Shown piece after piece: positions 51,038-59,876 of a stretch of 64,000 nt of DNA. The DNA is taken from assembly GCA_021414245.1 (NCBI GenBank), contig JAIOOU010000012.1:28691-92690 (forward strand), written 5' to 3'. The notes below the pieces were generated by a model that was not told the origin of the DNA, did no database searches, and saw only the letters and a program-made list of their open reading frames with translations. The position numbers were made by a program, and so were the translations under genes. Origin of the DNA: Chloroflexota bacterium. GTDB taxonomy: Bacteria; Chloroflexota; Anaerolineae; Anaerolineales; Villigracilaceae. Every line of letters starts with the position of its first letter. The stretch's first letter is position 1.

Positions 51038-51079
51038 GCGTTTGTGTAGGTGACTTGACATCCTTATAAGGAGGACCTA

Positions 51080-51643
51080 ATGTCCAACAAAGTGGAAGTT
51101 CAGACACGAAACATTCGTTTGACCGAGAAGATCGAAGAGTATGTCAACAAGAAGGCTGGAAATCTTGACCACTACCTGCCCAATATAGAGGAGGCACGCG
51201 TGGAGCTTGTTCACCACAAGGCCGCCCGGAATGCCGGCGACCGCAACGTGGCCCAAATTACAATCTATGGGAAGGGTTTTACCTTGCGGACCGAGGAGCG
51301 TTCGGATGAGGCGCTGGCCGCCTTTGATCTGGCCCTGGATAATATGCAGAGGCAGATCGAAAGATATAAGGGGAAGCACCAGCATGGCCGCGGGGACGGC
51401 CGTTCGGCGGCCGAAGCGGCCGAGCCGATCATTGATTATGAAACCGGTGAACTTTCGCCGTTGATCGCGCGCCGCAAGAAATTCGTTTTGTACCCCATGA
51501 GCGAGGATGAGGCCGCCGTGCAAATGCGGAATCTGGGCCATGATAATTTCTTCCTATTTTACAATGCGGAAACCAACAAGATCAATGTGCTGTATCGGCG
51601 TAGAAATGGCAGTTACGGATTGATAGAGCCTGAAGTCGGATAA
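51080..51643 (+). CDS. hpf: Long-form ribosome hibernation promoting factor
   Basis: A 187-residue long HPF/RaiA protein that dimerises idle 70S ribosomes into 100S particles. Residues 1-100 are the RaiA-like domain (VEVQTRNIRLTEKIEEYVNKKAGNLDHYLP) and residues about 130-187 are the C-terminal dimerisation domain, PMSEDEAAVQMRNLGHDNFFLFYNAETNKINVLYRRRNG. Length and both domains are standard for the long form. AAGGAGG lies upstream. A strong terminator follows. Confidence 0.93.
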   Translation: MSNKVEVQTRNIRLTEKIEEYVNKKAGNLDHYLPNIEEARVELVHHKAARNAGDRNVAQITIYGKGFTLRTEERSDEALAAFDLALDNMQRQIERYKGKHQHGRGDGRSAAEAAEPIIDYETGELSPLIARRKKFVLYPMSEDEAAVQMRNLGHDNFFLFYNAETNKINVLYRRRNGSYGLIEPEVG

Positions 51644-51657
51644 CAAGATGTCATATC

Positions 51658-51690
51658 AAAACGGCCTTCTGATTCAGAAGGCCGTTTTTT
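51658..51690. terminator. Bidirectional hairpin terminator
   Basis: AAAACGGCCTTCTG and CAGAAGGCCGTTTT form a perfect long stem around ATT, with a T-run on each strand. It ends hpf and the convergent Lgt-like gene. Confidence 0.93.
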
Positions 51691-51693
51691 GTC

Positions 51694-52428
51694 CTAGCGG
51701 GTGCCCCGCCTTGTTTTTTTCAGTTGTATCTCAAGTAGAATGAAAACAACAAACAGCGCCAGCCATGCCGTGATCTGGGACTGTCTCATGCCGTTCAGGA
51801 TGAAAGTGGCGTCTCCCCGGAATGCCTGGATGAAGAGCTGTGAGCCGGCGGTCAACGCGGCGAAGAGGAGAAAAAGAATGCCCGGGCGGGGATCATGCCT
51901 TTTAAACCAGAGCAGGAGCAGGGTCAGGAGGGAGGCGATCATTTGATAGACCTGAGTCGGATGCCGCGTGGCGTTCCAAAGATCGATTCCCCAGGGCAGG
52001 CTGGTTTCCATTCCAAAGGCGGTACCGGCGGCAAGCTGACTGCATCCCAAGCCGACAGCCAGGACGGCGAAGAAGGGAGTGAGGGCATCCAGGCTGTTCC
52101 AGAGTGAGATATTTTGTCTTTGAGCATGGATCAGTGCGACGATTGCGGCGGCAGCCAGCGCGCCGATCGGGTCGAAGATGTCGGGATTAATGGAAATGAT
52201 CCCGGCCGGGCTTTTCATAAAGGACGGCAGGTTTTGCAGAACAAAAGAGAGCCTGCCTCCCAGAATGAAAGCCAGCAGGCCGTAGAATGTCAGCGTATTC
52301 AACTGATCCGCACTGAGACCGTGGCGTTCACTGCGTTTTTCTGCGAGGCTGAGGCCGATCCATGCAGCGATCACGAGCAGGATCATGTGGCGGGGCGGGG
52401 CGAAGAGGTTTCGGAAAAGGGTAAGCAT
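51694..52428 (-). CDS. Lgt-like prolipoprotein diacylglyceryltransferase homologue, degenerate
   Basis: A 244-residue membrane protein with about seven hydrophobic segments, following the Lgt layout: GGRLSFVLQNLPSF (compare the GGRxGYxL loop), ETSLPWGIDLW and ATRHPTQVYQMIASL (the HPTQxYE box). The Lgt phosphatidylglycerol signature (R-x-G-N-F-x-N-x-E) is replaced by GCSQLAAGTAFGME, and the HGG motif is not seen, so catalysis is doubtful. ATG 52428 is 2 nt after the TlpA stop, so the two genes are coupled. A role in thiol or lipoprotein handling outside the membrane is inference only. Confidence 0.7.
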   Translation of the reverse strand: MLTLFRNLFAPPRHMILLVIAAWIGLSLAEKRSERHGLSADQLNTLTFYGLLAFILGGRLSFVLQNLPSFMKSPAGIISINPDIFDPIGALAAAAIVALIHAQRQNISLWNSLDALTPFFAVLAVGLGCSQLAAGTAFGMETSLPWGIDLWNATRHPTQVYQMIASLLTLLLLWFKRHDPRPGILFLLFAALTAGSQLFIQAFRGDATFILNGMRQSQITAWLALFVVFILLEIQLKKTRRGTR

Positions 52429-52429
52429 A

Positions 52430-52972
52430 TTATTGCAGGATCTTTTCAATGTTGGTGCGCAGCAGCGCTTCCGACATGGGTCCGCCGATGACGACTTCCG
52501 AAACCGTGCCGCTGCGATCGATGAAATAAGAGGACGGCAGGGACCGCAATTGATACGCAGAGGCGGTTTCCCCGGTTTCCTCCAAAAGGATCGGGAAGCT
52601 TAATCCATATTCGCTGACGAACGGCGCCACCGCGCTGGAACTGTCCTGATAGGTCATGTTCACTCCAAGCACCAGGAACCCGAGGTCCTGATATTCCTGA
52701 TACATTTTTTCGATCGCGGGCATTTCCGCGCGGCAGGGCGGGCACCAGGTGGCCCACAGATTGACGAGAACCGGGCGGCCTTTCAGTTCAGAGAGAGTGT
52801 AGGTTTTTCCGTCGAGCGCATCGAGGGTAAAATCAGGAGCTTTGAAGCCGGCCTGCGGTGCGGTGCCGGCCCCGGCCGGGATGTTCGCGGCGGTCTCTTT
52901 GTTCAGGAGCGTCCACGAAGCGCCGGCGATAAGCACAAGAATGTATAAAATGATTCTCTGATTTTGTTGCAT
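52430..52972 (-). CDS. TlpA-like membrane-anchored thiol-disulfide reductase
   Basis: A 180-residue thioredoxin-fold protein with an N-terminal membrane anchor (IILYILVLIAGASWTLL). The redox site is WATWCPPCRAEMPAIE (CPPC), and LPSSYFIDRSGTV carries the cis-proline. Such proteins reduce disulfides outside the membrane, for example during cytochrome c maturation, which would suit the cytochrome encoded at 6182-6598 though it is distant. Convergence with DUF429 is not an issue: that gene is divergent, with 56 bp between starts. Confidence 0.9.
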   Translation of the reverse strand: MQQNQRIILYILVLIAGASWTLLNKETAANIPAGAGTAPQAGFKAPDFTLDALDGKTYTLSELKGRPVLVNLWATWCPPCRAEMPAIEKMYQEYQDLGFLVLGVNMTYQDSSSAVAPFVSEYGLSFPILLEETGETASAYQLRSLPSSYFIDRSGTVSEVVIGGPMSEALLRTNIEKILQ

Positions 52973-53028
52973 GATTTTCCCTTTTCGAATACACTCGTAT
53001 TGGCGTTACAATTTCCTGAAATCTTACT

Positions 53029-53790
53029 ATGCCTTCCATTGATACGATCTTCGCCGGAGTAGACCCCACTTCAAGCCGCAAGGCTTTCACCTATGCCGCC
53101 CTCGACCAGGAATTGAATCTCGTGGCGCTGGCTGACGGTGAACTGGAGGATGTTTCCCTGTTTCTATCGGGATATGCCTCGGTGACCGTTGCTGTCAACG
53201 CCCCGGCGGGCGTGAACAGGGGCCTGGTCCATGAGAAGATGAAAAAGAGCATGACTGCTGCGCATCAAATTCGCGGGGCGGAGATGCGGCTTTCCGAATA
53301 CCAGCTGCGCGAGCACGGTATTTCCGTGACCGGAACGCCCGGCAAGGCGGGACTGAGCCCGGCCTGGATGCAGGTCGGATTTGGATTGTATCGCAAGCTC
53401 GCGGAAATGGGCTATAAAAAATTTCCGGATGCAAACGCCGCGCATGTGTACATTGAAACCCACCCGCACGCCTGTTTCAGCATGCTGGCCGGGTGCCTTC
53501 CCCAGGCAAAGCCCTCCCTGGAAGGGCGGTTGCAAAGGCAATTGTTGTTGTACGAACGCGGAGTCCGGATCAAGGACCCGATGGATTTTTTTGAAGAGAT
53601 CACCCGTTATAAGATGACCCAGGGAAAATGGCCGATGGATTTGTTGTACCCGCCCGAACACCTGGACGCACTTGCGGCCGCTTATACCGCCTGGCTGGCC
53701 GTCAACAAACCGGATGAGATATTAATGATCGGGGATGCCAAAGAGGGAAAGATGGTCCTGCCCGGCCGCGAACTCAAGGAAAAATATTAG
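53029..53790 (+). CDS. DUF429 domain protein
   Basis: A 253-residue protein of the DUF429 family, which has an RNase H-like fold. The N-terminus reads TIFAGVDPTSSRKAFTYA with the acidic residue after a beta strand; VAVNAPAGVNRGL and IETHPHACFSMLAG are further family blocks, followed by HLDALAAAYTAWLAV. The catalytic role of the family is not established. It stands alone between the TlpA gene (divergent) and transketolase. Confidence 0.85.
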   Translation: MPSIDTIFAGVDPTSSRKAFTYAALDQELNLVALADGELEDVSLFLSGYASVTVAVNAPAGVNRGLVHEKMKKSMTAAHQIRGAEMRLSEYQLREHGISVTGTPGKAGLSPAWMQVGFGLYRKLAEMGYKKFPDANAAHVYIETHPHACFSMLAGCLPQAKPSLEGRLQRQLLLYERGVRIKDPMDFFEEITRYKMTQGKWPMDLLYPPEHLDALAAAYTAWLAVNKPDEILMIGDAKEGKMVLPGRELKEKY

Positions 53791-53887
53791 TTCATTTCGA
53801 ATTCAGGGGAGACGGGTCGTTCAAGATCGGGGGCAAAGCGTGAACCGTTTGGTAAAATAAAGCCAATCCTGATGAATAAGGAATCAT

Positions 53888-55852
53888 ATGTCAACCGATC
53901 TTCAATCCCGTGCGATCAATACAATTCGATTTCTCTCCGCGGACGGCGTTCAAAAAGCCAACTCGGGTCATCCCGGCCTGCCCATGGGGACGGCTGCCAT
54001 GGCGTATACGATCTGGACCCGGCATCTGCGTCACAATCCGCGCAACCCGAAGTGGAGCGGCCGCGACCGGTTCGTCCTTTCGGGGGGGCATGGCTCCATG
54101 CTGCTTTATTCGCTTTTGCACTTGACGGGCTACGACGTCTCCCTGGATGACCTGAAGAATTTCCGGCAATGGGGAAGTATCACCCCCGGCCATCCCGAAT
54201 ACGGATTAACGCCCGGTGTGGAAGTAACCACCGGTCCGTTGGGACAGGGCTTCGCCAACGGAGTTGGCATGGCCATCGCGGCCGTGCATCTTGCGGCGAC
54301 CTTCAACCAGCGCGGCCACGAGATCATTGACCCGTTCATCTATGCCATTGTCACGGACGGCGATCTGATGGAGGGAGTGGCCTCCGAAGCCGCCTCCCTG
54401 GCGGGGCATTTATCGCTCGGGCGCTTGATCTATCTGTATGACGATAACCATATTTCGATTGACGGCTCGACCGATCTGGCATTCACAGAGGATCGCGCCG
54501 TGCGATTCCGTTCGTACGGCTGGCAGGTTCTGCGAGTCGAGGACGGCAACGATGTGGAGGCGATCGACAAGGCCATTCAGGAGGCCAAAGCCGAGCCGCG
54601 CCCGTCGCTGATCATGTGCCGGACCATCATTGGATTCGGCGCGCCGCACCGGCAGGGGACTCAAAAGGCGCACGGCGAGCCGCTGGGCGATGAGGAATTG
54701 AATGCAGCCAAGGACAATCTCGGCTGGCCGAAGGAGCCGCGGTTCCTGATCCCGGAGGATGTGCTGGAGTTTTACCGCAAGGCGGTTGAAAAAGGCCGCG
54801 AATTGGAATTCGACTGGAAAATGCGTTTCGACGCCTATAAGCGGCTGCATCCCGCCCTGGGGGCCGAATTGCAGCGGCGCCTGGAAGGCAAACTTCCGGG
54901 CGATTGGAAGACTGCGCTGCCGGGTTATAGCGCCGACCCCAAGGGTTTGTCCACGCGGGTTGCCTCCGGACAGGCGATCAATGCCCTGGCCCCGAAACTG
55001 CCCGAACTGCTCGGCGGTTCGGCGGACCTGGCTCCCTCGAACAATACGAAGATCGATGGCGCAGCGGATTTCCAAAAAGATTCTTATTCCGGGCGTAATT
55101 TTCACTTCGGTGTGCGCGAGCATGCCATGGGATCGATCGTAAACGGCATGGCGGTTTTCGGCGGCGTGATTCCCTACGGCGCGACCTTTCTGGTCTTTGC
55201 AGACTACATGCGTCCCGCCATTCGTCTGGCGGCACTCTCGCATTACCCTTCGATTTTCATCTTTACACACGATAGTGTTGGTTTGGGCGAGGATGGCCCC
55301 ACGCATCAGCCGATCGAGCAGTTGACCTCCCTGCGCCTGATCCCCAATCTGGTCGTGCTGCGCCCCGCGGACGCAAATGAAACAGCGGCTGCCTGGCGGG
55401 TGGCGGTCGAGCGGCGCAACGGGCCGACGGTGCTGGCCCTGACGCGTCAGAACGTTCCGACCCTGGAAACGCGCGCTCCCGTGGAAAAGGGCGCCTATAT
55501 TTTGAAGGATTTTGGAACGCCGGAGATGATCCTGATGGCATCCGGCTCCGAGGTGGGTTTGATCCTGGCCGCGGCCCAAAGCCTGGCGGATGAAGGCAGA
55601 GGCGTGCGGGTGGTTTCCTTTCCCAGTTGGGAACTGTTCGAGAAGCAGGATGAAGCCTATCGCGAATTGGTATTGCCAAAGCGCCTGCAAAAGAGGCTGG
55701 CTGTCGAAGCGGGGGCAACCCTGGGTTGGGAGCGATACGCGAAGTCCGTGATCGGCATTGACCATTACGGCGCGTCTGCCCCGGCGAAGGTCATCTTTGA
55801 AAAGTTTGGTTTTACGGTTGAGAACGTGGTTGCAAAGGCAAAAGAATTATAG
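53888..55852 (+). CDS. tkt: Transketolase
   Basis: A 654-residue thiamine diphosphate enzyme of the non-oxidative pentose phosphate pathway, moving two-carbon units between sugar phosphates. The N-terminal domain has [12 protein letters not shown] and the ThDP motif [20 protein letters not shown] (about 157-176). The middle domain has [16 protein letters not shown] and [19 protein letters not shown], and the C-terminus [12 protein letters not shown]. Length is normal. First of a cluster with rpiB and tal-pgi. Confidence 0.95.
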   Translation: MSTDLQSRAINTIRFLSADGVQKANSGHPGLPMGTAAMAYTIWTRHLRHNPRNPKWSGRDRFVLSGGHGSMLLYSLLHLTGYDVSLDDLKNFRQWGSITPGHPEYGLTPGVEVTTGPLGQGFANGVGMAIAAVHLAATFNQRGHEIIDPFIYAIVTDGDLMEGVASEAASLAGHLSLGRLIYLYDDNHISIDGSTDLAFTEDRAVRFRSYGWQVLRVEDGNDVEAIDKAIQEAKAEPRPSLIMCRTIIGFGAPHRQGTQKAHGEPLGDEELNAAKDNLGWPKEPRFLIPEDVLEFYRKAVEKGRELEFDWKMRFDAYKRLHPALGAELQRRLEGKLPGDWKTALPGYSADPKGLSTRVASGQAINALAPKLPELLGGSADLAPSNNTKIDGAADFQKDSYSGRNFHFGVREHAMGSIVNGMAVFGGVIPYGATFLVFADYMRPAIRLAALSHYPSIFIFTHDSVGLGEDGPTHQPIEQLTSLRLIPNLVVLRPADANETAAAWRVAVERRNGPTVLALTRQNVPTLETRAPVEKGAYILKDFGTPEMILMASGSEVGLILAAAQSLADEGRGVRVVSFPSWELFEKQDEAYRELVLPKRLQKRLAVEAGATLGWERYAKSVIGIDHYGASAPAKVIFEKFGFTVENVVAKAKEL

Positions 55853-55854
55853 AT

Positions 55855-55938
55855 GTCGTTGGAGGAGGGCGCTTTCCCCGACGAAGCAATCTCCCGTCAA
55901 GTTGGGATTCCTTCGGGCTAGCGTCCTCGCAATGACAT
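55855..55938. repeat. REP-like imperfect palindrome
   Basis: An 84-bp interrupted palindrome fills the gap between tkt and rpiB. TGTCGTTG, AGGGCGCT, CGAAGCAATCTCCC on the left pair with GGGATTCCTTCG, AGCGTCCT, CAATGACA on the right. The block GAAGCAATCTCCC with TCGCAATGACA resembles dispersed palindromes known from several bacterial genomes. It may act as an RNA stabiliser or attenuator between the two genes. Confidence 0.75.
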
Positions 55939-55948
55939 GAGGTGAAAT

Positions 55949-56410
55949 ATGAAAGTAGCAGTAGGTTGTGACCACGGGGGATTTCCGCTGAAGGAGGTTG
56001 TTCTCGAAGCGGTGAAGGCCGCCGGACACGAAGCGATCGATGTGGGCACCTTCAGCGCCGAGGCGGTGGACTTTCCGGACTTTACCAGAAAAGTTGGCGA
56101 GAAGGTCCAATCCGGTGAAGCCGAACGCGGCATCTTGATTTGCGGCTCCGGCATTGGCGCGGCCATTGCGGCCAACAAGATGAAAGGCGTATACGCTTCG
56201 ATCTGCCATGATACCTATTCCGCCGCACAGGGCGTACAGCACGACATGATGAACGTGTTATGTCTGGGCGGCCGCGTGATCGGGCCGGAACTGGTGAAGG
56301 TGTTGATCCCCGCATTTCTAAGTGCGCATTATGTTGGCGGGCAAAAGGGTGGGGAACGCTTTGCACGACGCGTCAATAAGATCATACAGATCGAAGAAGA
56401 AAATCGCTAA
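55949..56410 (+). CDS. rpiB: Ribose-5-phosphate isomerase B
   Basis: A 153-residue RpiB/LacAB-type isomerase that interconverts ribose 5-phosphate and ribulose 5-phosphate. VGCDHGGFPLKEVV at the N-terminus binds phosphate, GILICGSGIGAAIAANKMKG holds the catalytic Cys and anion loop, and YSAAQGVQHDMMNVLCLGGRVIGPEL completes the site. Length is standard. AGGTG-rich sequence precedes the ATG. Works with the neighbouring transketolase and transaldolase. Confidence 0.95.
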   Translation: MKVAVGCDHGGFPLKEVVLEAVKAAGHEAIDVGTFSAEAVDFPDFTRKVGEKVQSGEAERGILICGSGIGAAIAANKMKGVYASICHDTYSAAQGVQHDMMNVLCLGGRVIGPELVKVLIPAFLSAHYVGGQKGGERFARRVNKIIQIEEENR

Positions 56411-56460
56411 AAGGCTGGAAAGCAAGAAAGTTGGGACGTTCGAAAGCTGGCAGGTTGGAG
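56411..56460 (+). repeat. Purine-rich left flank of four-helix-bundle gene
   Basis: A G/A/T-rich tract made of degenerate units such as GGCTGGAAAGC, AAGAAAGTTGGGA and CGAAAGCTGG. The right flank of the gene (56891-56923) contains the roughly complementary pyrimidine-rich tract, so the two form a long imperfect inverted repeat around the gene. Confidence 0.6.
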
Positions 56461-56461
56461 C

Positions 56462-56872
56462 ATGGCGACAATTACCCGTTTTGAAGACATTGAAGCATGG
56501 CAGACAGCCCGTGAACTGACAAGGATGATTTACTCCATTACAGATGAAGGCAGAATCGCCAGGGATTTTGGATTAAGGGATCAGATTCGACGAGCGGTAG
56601 TTTCCATAATGAGCAATATTGCGGAAGGTTTTGAAAGTAGATCACAAGCCGCTTTTATTCATTATCCGGGCATTGCAAAAGCCTCCTCCGGCGAAGTTCG
56701 TTCACAGCTTTATGTTTCCCGTGATGTGGGATATTTATCCGAACAGCAGTTCTCAAATTTGTTTCAGATTTCGGAAAAAGTTTCACGCCAACTTTCCCGA
56801 TTTATTAGCTGCCTGGAAAAGAATTTAAATTCCTACAGAGTTAAAGAGGATGTTGTTGAATATGAAATCTAA
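56462..56872 (+). CDS. Four-helix-bundle protein (S23/IVP-like)
   Basis: A 136-residue protein of the four-helix-bundle family found in 23S rRNA intervening sequences and, as relatives, in retroelement accessory proteins. The family core is visible: FEDIEAWQTARELTRMIYSI, FGLRDQIRRAVVSIMSNIAEGFE, SSGEVRSQLYVSRDVGYLSE, ISEKVSRQLSRFISCLEK. Its function is not established; positive surfaces suggest nucleic-acid binding. It interrupts the rpiB/tal-pgi gene order, is AT-richer than both neighbours, and is flanked by complementary purine and pyrimidine tracts. No reverse transcriptase is nearby. Confidence 0.88.
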   Translation: MATITRFEDIEAWQTARELTRMIYSITDEGRIARDFGLRDQIRRAVVSIMSNIAEGFESRSQAAFIHYPGIAKASSGEVRSQLYVSRDVGYLSEQQFSNLFQISEKVSRQLSRFISCLEKNLNSYRVKEDVVEYEI

Positions 56873-56890
56873 CAAATAAAGGCATGAATT

Positions 56891-56923
56891 CTTAACTTTT
56901 AAACCTTTTAACTTTCAAACCTT
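56891..56923 (+). repeat. Pyrimidine-rich right flank of four-helix-bundle gene
   Basis: Made of CTTAACTTTTAAACC, TTTTAACTTTCAAACC-like units. Its reverse complement starts AAGGTTTGAAAGTT and resembles the left flank AAGGCTGGAAAGC at 56411-56423. Confidence 0.6.
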
Positions 56924-56939
56924 AAGACAGGAAATTATA

Positions 56940-59621
56940 ATGACCCCGATCCAAAAACTTACCTCGCTCGGCCAGAGCCTCTGGTACGACAATATTCAAC
57001 GAAAACTGCTGGTCAACGGCGGACTCAAGGCCATGATCGAGCGCGGCGACATTCGCGGCGTGACCTCGAACCCGACCATTTTCCAGAATGCGATTGCAAA
57101 GACCAACGATTACGATGCCGCCTTGATCCCGCTGGCCTGGGCCGGCTGGGACGCGGAAAAAATCTTCTGGCAACTCGCCATCGAGGATATTCAGGAGGCC
57201 TGCGACCTGTTCCGTCCGTTGTACGATGAAACCAAGGGCGGCGACGGCTATGTCAGTCTTGAAGTCAGCCCGTATCTGGCGAACGACACGGCCGGCACCA
57301 CCCAACAGGCGCAGGAGTTGTGGGCGCGTGTGGACCGCCCGAACCTGATGGTGAAGATCCCCGCCACGAAGGAAGGCATTCCCGCCATCCGCGCCAGCGT
57401 TGCGGCGGGCATCAATATCAACGTGACGTTGATATTTTCGCTCGAACGTTATGCCGAAGTGATGGACGCGTATCTTTCCGGCCTGGAAGACCGTGTTGCC
57501 AAGAATCTTCCCGTTCAAGCCATTGCCTCCGTGGCTTCGTTCTTCGTTTCGCGTGTGGACACAAAGATCGACCCGCGCCTGCCCAAGGATTCGCCCCTGG
57601 CGGGCAGGCTCGCGATCGCGAATGCGAAACTGGCCTATCATGCTTTTGAAGAAATATTTACCTCGGCACGTTTCGCAACTCTTAAAGCGCGTTTCAGCGC
57701 GCGCGCACAGCGCCCGTTGTGGGCTTCGACCGGCACAAAGAACCCCGCATATTCGGATACGCTGTACATCGATACCCTGATCGGCCCCGACACCGTCAAC
57801 ACGGTTCCGCCCGCCACACTGGATGCCTTTCGCGATCATGGCAATGCCGCGCTGACCATCACGCGCGGACTCGAGGAGGCGCAGAAACAACTGGACGATC
57901 TCCAGTCTGCGGGGATCTCCATGCAGGATGTGACCCGCGAGTTGGAGGAGGAAGGCGTCAAGTCGTTTGCGGACGCCTTCAAGACCCTGCTGGGAGTGGT
58001 GGAGGACCGGCGCAAGAGCGCCGTCGCATCGATCGTGCCGCTGGCTGATTCGGTTGCGAAGCGCATCGTCAGCCTGGATGCGGATTCTGTCCCGGCCCGC
58101 ATGTGGGCGCATGACCCAACCCTGTGGGCCACGGATGCCGCCGGTCAGGCTGAGATCAAGATCCGACTGGGCTGGCTGGACTCGATCGAAGATGCGCGTA
58201 GGCGACTGGCGGGTTATCAATCCTTTGCGAATGAAATTCACAACGAAGGTATTGACCGTGTGCTCGTGATCGGCATGGGCGGCTCGTCGTTGACTCCGGA
58301 AGTATTCAGCTCATTGCTTGCTGGTGCAAATATCGAAGCCAGGCTAAGCCTCGCGATCCTCGATTCAACCGATCCCATTCAAGTGGGGACGGCAGTGGAG
58401 CAGTATCCACCCGATAAATCCCTGTACATCATCGCAAGTAAATCGGGCGGCACGGCTGAGCTGCTGGCCTCCTTCGATTACCTGTGGGAGTTGAGCAAGG
58501 GCAATGGTTCACGCTTTGTGGCCATCACCGATGCAGGCACTTCGTTGGAAAAGCTCGCCAAAGAGCGCGGTTTCCGAAAGACGTTCAATCCCGATTCCAA
58601 TGTGGGCGGACGTTTCTCTGCGTTGACCGATTTCGGCTTGGTCCCGGCCGCTTTGCTGGGCATGGACTTCGATCAACTGCTCGGCAATGCCGAACGCATG
58701 AAGAAACAGTCCACTGCGGATGTTTCCTCCGCGCGCAACCCTGGCTTTGCACTGGGCGCTCTACTGGCTGAGTCTGCTCTCGCAGGCAGGGACAAGGTCA
58801 CGATTGTGTCCGATGCGCCTGTTTCCGCGTTGGCCAACTGGATCGAGCAAGTAATCGCCGAGTCGAGTGGAAAAAATCAAAAAGGAATCCTTCCCGTGGC
58901 TTTGGAGCCGTTGGGAAAACCCGAAGTGTATGGGAACGACCGCCTGTTCGTTTATTTGAAGAGCAATGGCCAGATCGAAGCGGGCGTGGCGGAATTGAAA
59001 GCTGCGGGATTCCCCGTGATCGAATTCCCGATCGTCAGCCCGTACGATGCAGGTGCGGAATTTTTCCGCTGGGAGATGGCGATCTCGATCGCATGCCATA
59101 TTATGGGCATCAACACCTTCGACCAGCCCGACGTGCAGGACAGCAAACTGCGCACGATCGCCAAGATCAAGGATTTTAAAGCCACGGGCAAGCTGGCAGA
59201 AGTGGACCTGGTGGATGTGAAGGATGCGAAGGCGGCCTTGAAGAAATTCCTGGCGGATGCAAAAGCCGGAAATTTTGTGACGATCAACGCCTATGTGCCG
59301 CGCAACCTGGAAATGATCGCGGCCATGCAAAGCCTGCGGGCGGCGATCCGCGAGGAGACAAAGTGCGCCGTGACCGCCGGGTTTGGTCCGCGTTTTCAGC
59401 ATTCGACCGGCCAGTTCCACAAAGGCGGACCGAACAAGGGTCTGTTCATTCAGGTGGTGTACGACGCCGTTCAGGATATGGAGATTCCGACCGAAGGCCT
59501 GACCTTCGGCACGCTGATCCGCGCGCAGGCGCTGGGTGATTACGAGGCGCTGCTGGCCGCAGGACGCAAGGCGATCCGCATTCGCCTTGATAAACCAGAG
59601 GATCTTGCGGGTATAATTTAG
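56940..59621 (+). CDS. Bifunctional transaldolase/glucose-6-phosphate isomerase
   Basis: An 893-residue fusion. Residues 1 to about 360 are transaldolase (TSLGQSLWYDNIQRKLL, RGVTSNPTIFQNAI, VDRPNLMVKIPATKEG with the Schiff-base Lys). Residues about 385-893 are phosphoglucose isomerase (VLVIGMGGSSLTPEVF, IIASKSGGTAELLASFDYLW, GPRFQHSTGQFHKGG with the catalytic His/Lys end). This fusion is known in several phyla including Chloroflexota and Cyanobacteria. It links the pentose phosphate pathway to fructose/glucose 6-phosphate and completes the tkt-rpiB set. Start ATG at 56940. Confidence 0.95.
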   Translation: MTPIQKLTSLGQSLWYDNIQRKLLVNGGLKAMIERGDIRGVTSNPTIFQNAIAKTNDYDAALIPLAWAGWDAEKIFWQLAIEDIQEACDLFRPLYDETKGGDGYVSLEVSPYLANDTAGTTQQAQELWARVDRPNLMVKIPATKEGIPAIRASVAAGININVTLIFSLERYAEVMDAYLSGLEDRVAKNLPVQAIASVASFFVSRVDTKIDPRLPKDSPLAGRLAIANAKLAYHAFEEIFTSARFATLKARFSARAQRPLWASTGTKNPAYSDTLYIDTLIGPDTVNTVPPATLDAFRDHGNAALTITRGLEEAQKQLDDLQSAGISMQDVTRELEEEGVKSFADAFKTLLGVVEDRRKSAVASIVPLADSVAKRIVSLDADSVPARMWAHDPTLWATDAAGQAEIKIRLGWLDSIEDARRRLAGYQSFANEIHNEGIDRVLVIGMGGSSLTPEVFSSLLAGANIEARLSLAILDSTDPIQVGTAVEQYPPDKSLYIIASKSGGTAELLASFDYLWELSKGNGSRFVAITDAGTSLEKLAKERGFRKTFNPDSNVGGRFSALTDFGLVPAALLGMDFDQLLGNAERMKKQSTADVSSARNPGFALGALLAESALAGRDKVTIVSDAPVSALANWIEQVIAESSGKNQKGILPVALEPLGKPEVYGNDRLFVYLKSNGQIEAGVAELKAAGFPVIEFPIVSPYDAGAEFFRWEMAISIACHIMGINTFDQPDVQDSKLRTIAKIKDFKATGKLAEVDLVDVKDAKAALKKFLADAKAGNFVTINAYVPRNLEMIAAMQSLRAAIREETKCAVTAGFGPRFQHSTGQFHKGGPNKGLFIQVVYDAVQDMEIPTEGLTFGTLIRAQALGDYEALLAAGRKAIRIRLDKPEDLAGII

Positions 59622-59641
59622 GAATAAGCAAGGAGATTTAT

Positions 59642-59869
59642 ATGCTTAATATCGGTGAAAGAATTGTACGTATCCATATCGAAAAATTACCTGAAGGCGT
59701 ATATCTTGCCACATCGGAAGATGTGCAAGGACTCGTGGCGCAGGGCCGTACGATTGCCGAGACGCTGGAAATCGCCCGCGATGTTGCCCGCGTGTTGATC
59801 GAAACCCAGCATGGTGTTGAACTTCCACAGGCTGGCGAAAGCTTTGACTATCCTTTAATCATAGGATAA
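59642..59869 (+). CDS. hicB: HicB-like antitoxin
   Basis: A 75-residue HicB-type protein with a partial RNase H-like fold: RIVRIHIEKLPEGVYLATSEDVQGLVAQGRTIAETLEIARDVARVL (in separate stretches). No C-terminal DNA-binding domain is obvious, as in short HicB proteins. It is 20 bp after tal-pgi and 7 bp before the hicA-like gene, with the antitoxin first. A GGAG-containing ribosome-binding site precedes the ATG. Confidence 0.82.
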   Translation: MLNIGERIVRIHIEKLPEGVYLATSEDVQGLVAQGRTIAETLEIARDVARVLIETQHGVELPQAGESFDYPLIIG

Positions 59870-59876
59870 TCATCAA

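Noticed and set aside
56462..56872. Diversity-generating retroelement (Avd-like protein)
   Set aside because: The fold family overlaps, but there is no reverse transcriptase, no template/variable repeat pair and no target gene nearby.
56940..59621. Transaldolase-isomerase fusion as novel
   Set aside because: This fusion is an established domain arrangement in several phyla; both parts look intact.
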